From assembly GCA_030531335.1 (NCBI GenBank), contig JAUNNV010000005.1, positions 1 through 33,136 of the forward strand: a DNA stretch of 33,136 bases. The letters are read 5' to 3'. Below the pieces are notes generated by a model. The model did no database searches and was not told the origin of the DNA. It saw only the letters and a program-made list of their open reading frames with translations. Below are positions 32,770 to 33,136 of the stretch, in pieces. The number at the start of each line of letters is the position of its first letter. Position 1 is the stretch's first letter. The DNA is from Bacteroidales bacterium (GTDB taxonomy: Bacteria > Bacteroidota > Bacteroidia > Bacteroidales > Bacteroidaceae). The position numbers and the translations under genes are program-made.

Positions 32770-33136
32770 TTAAAGTTTCCAGGGTGCTCTCATGGGTTGA
32801 TATACCAAAGCGTTGGCTGCATCGTCGTTGATGAACTCCATCTTGTCGGAGTCGAAGTGCAGGGTGCGGTTCAGCTGTAGAGCCACGGCTCCGATGTTCA
32901 CGAGCGTACAGCTGCGATGTCCGTTGGCCTCGTTCAGGGCAAACTTCTGGCGTGTGCGCACACACTCCTCGAAGTCGGTGTTCTGCGGCAGCGGATCGGG
33001 ATATTCAGCCAGTTTCTGTTGCCAGTCGGGGATGTCGCAGATGAAATTGTTATATACATTGCCCTTCGGGCCTGCTATGTATGGTGTGTTGGGGTCGCCG
33101 AAGTCGCCTCCCCAGAGCACGATCTGGCATCCGTCG
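32770..33136 (-). CDS. Gfo/Idh/MocA family oxidoreductase, C-terminal part
   Basis: An open frame entering from beyond the window end and stopping at 32770. The visible 121 residues (from DGCQIVLWGGDFGDPNTPYIAG to VYQPMRAPWKL) match the end of secreted Gfo/Idh/MocA oxidoreductases of Bacteroidota, including the FEECVRTRQKFALNEANGHRSCTLVNIGAVALQL helix. These NAD(P)-dependent enzymes oxidise the C3 hydroxyl of sugars. The N-terminal Rossmann domain lies outside the window. It lies 22 bases before the HEAT/3-keto-disaccharide hydrolase gene and probably shares its mRNA. Confidence 0.85.
   Translation of the reverse strand, partial: DGCQIVLWGGDFGDPNTPYIAGPKGNVYNNFICDIPDWQQKLAEYPDPLPQNTDFEECVRTRQKFALNEANGHRSCTLVNIGAVALQLNRTLHFDSDKMEFINDDAANALVYQPMRAPWKL

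Overview
The window reads as chromosomal DNA of a Bacteroidota species, most likely Prevotella or a close relative. The evidence is: promoters of the TTG-N19/21-TAnnTTTG type typical of the Bacteroidota primary sigma factor, ATGA-coupled genes with weak Shine-Dalgarno sequences, many Ser/Cys lipoproteins, a TonB-dependent receptor with a carboxypeptidase-regulatory-like front domain, and family content (DUF4886, 3-keto-disaccharide hydrolase, CE7 esterase, NigD-like lipoprotein) seen mostly in this phylum. The species assignment is inference from content, not from an alignment.

Layout. (1) 45-848 (+): a GH16 glucanase lipoprotein, convergent with (2) a minus-strand operon 4621->882: aroQ, an O-methyltransferase, rbfA, a LolC/E-type permease and a glycerophosphodiesterase. 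(3) Back to back with aroQ, xerD (+) at 4659-5600. (4) A highly expressed-looking OmpA/TPR lipoprotein (5753-7426) and a secreted CE7 acetylxylan esterase (7541-8890). (5) A minus-strand export operon 17276->9077: TolC-type outer-membrane factor, HlyD-type adaptor, 8-TM FtsX permease, MacB/LolD-type ATPase and a second 8-TM FtsX permease. (6) Divergent from it (+): a broken AAA ATPase gene carrying repeat insertions, then a translationally coupled two-component pair (short response regulator, sensor-less histidine kinase). (7) A minus-strand operon 25452->19803: PASTA protein, RluA-family pseudouridine synthase, ddl, acyltransferase, NigD-like lipoprotein, calcineurin-like phosphoesterase. (8) A TonB-dependent receptor, a DUF4886 protein, and a HEAT/double-3-keto-disaccharide hydrolase protein following the end of a Gfo/Idh/MocA oxidoreductase that runs off the window (all minus).

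The most interesting region is 9000-19800. A five-gene tripartite exporter faces a stripped-down two-component system whose regulator has an NtrC-like receiver and a Fis-type DNA-binding end but no sigma54 AAA+ module. The 375-bp divergent region holds two identical 18-bp palindrome-containing sites 23 bp apart, upstream of a canonical housekeeping-type promoter for the exporter. These are the best candidates for the regulator's binding sites. The same locus holds three unrelated palindromic or tandem repeats sitting in frame inside coding sequence: one inside the exporter permease and two inside the broken ATPase. This resembles in-frame palindromic repeat insertion described in other bacteria.

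No rRNA, tRNA, CRISPR array, insertion sequence or prophage was recognised.
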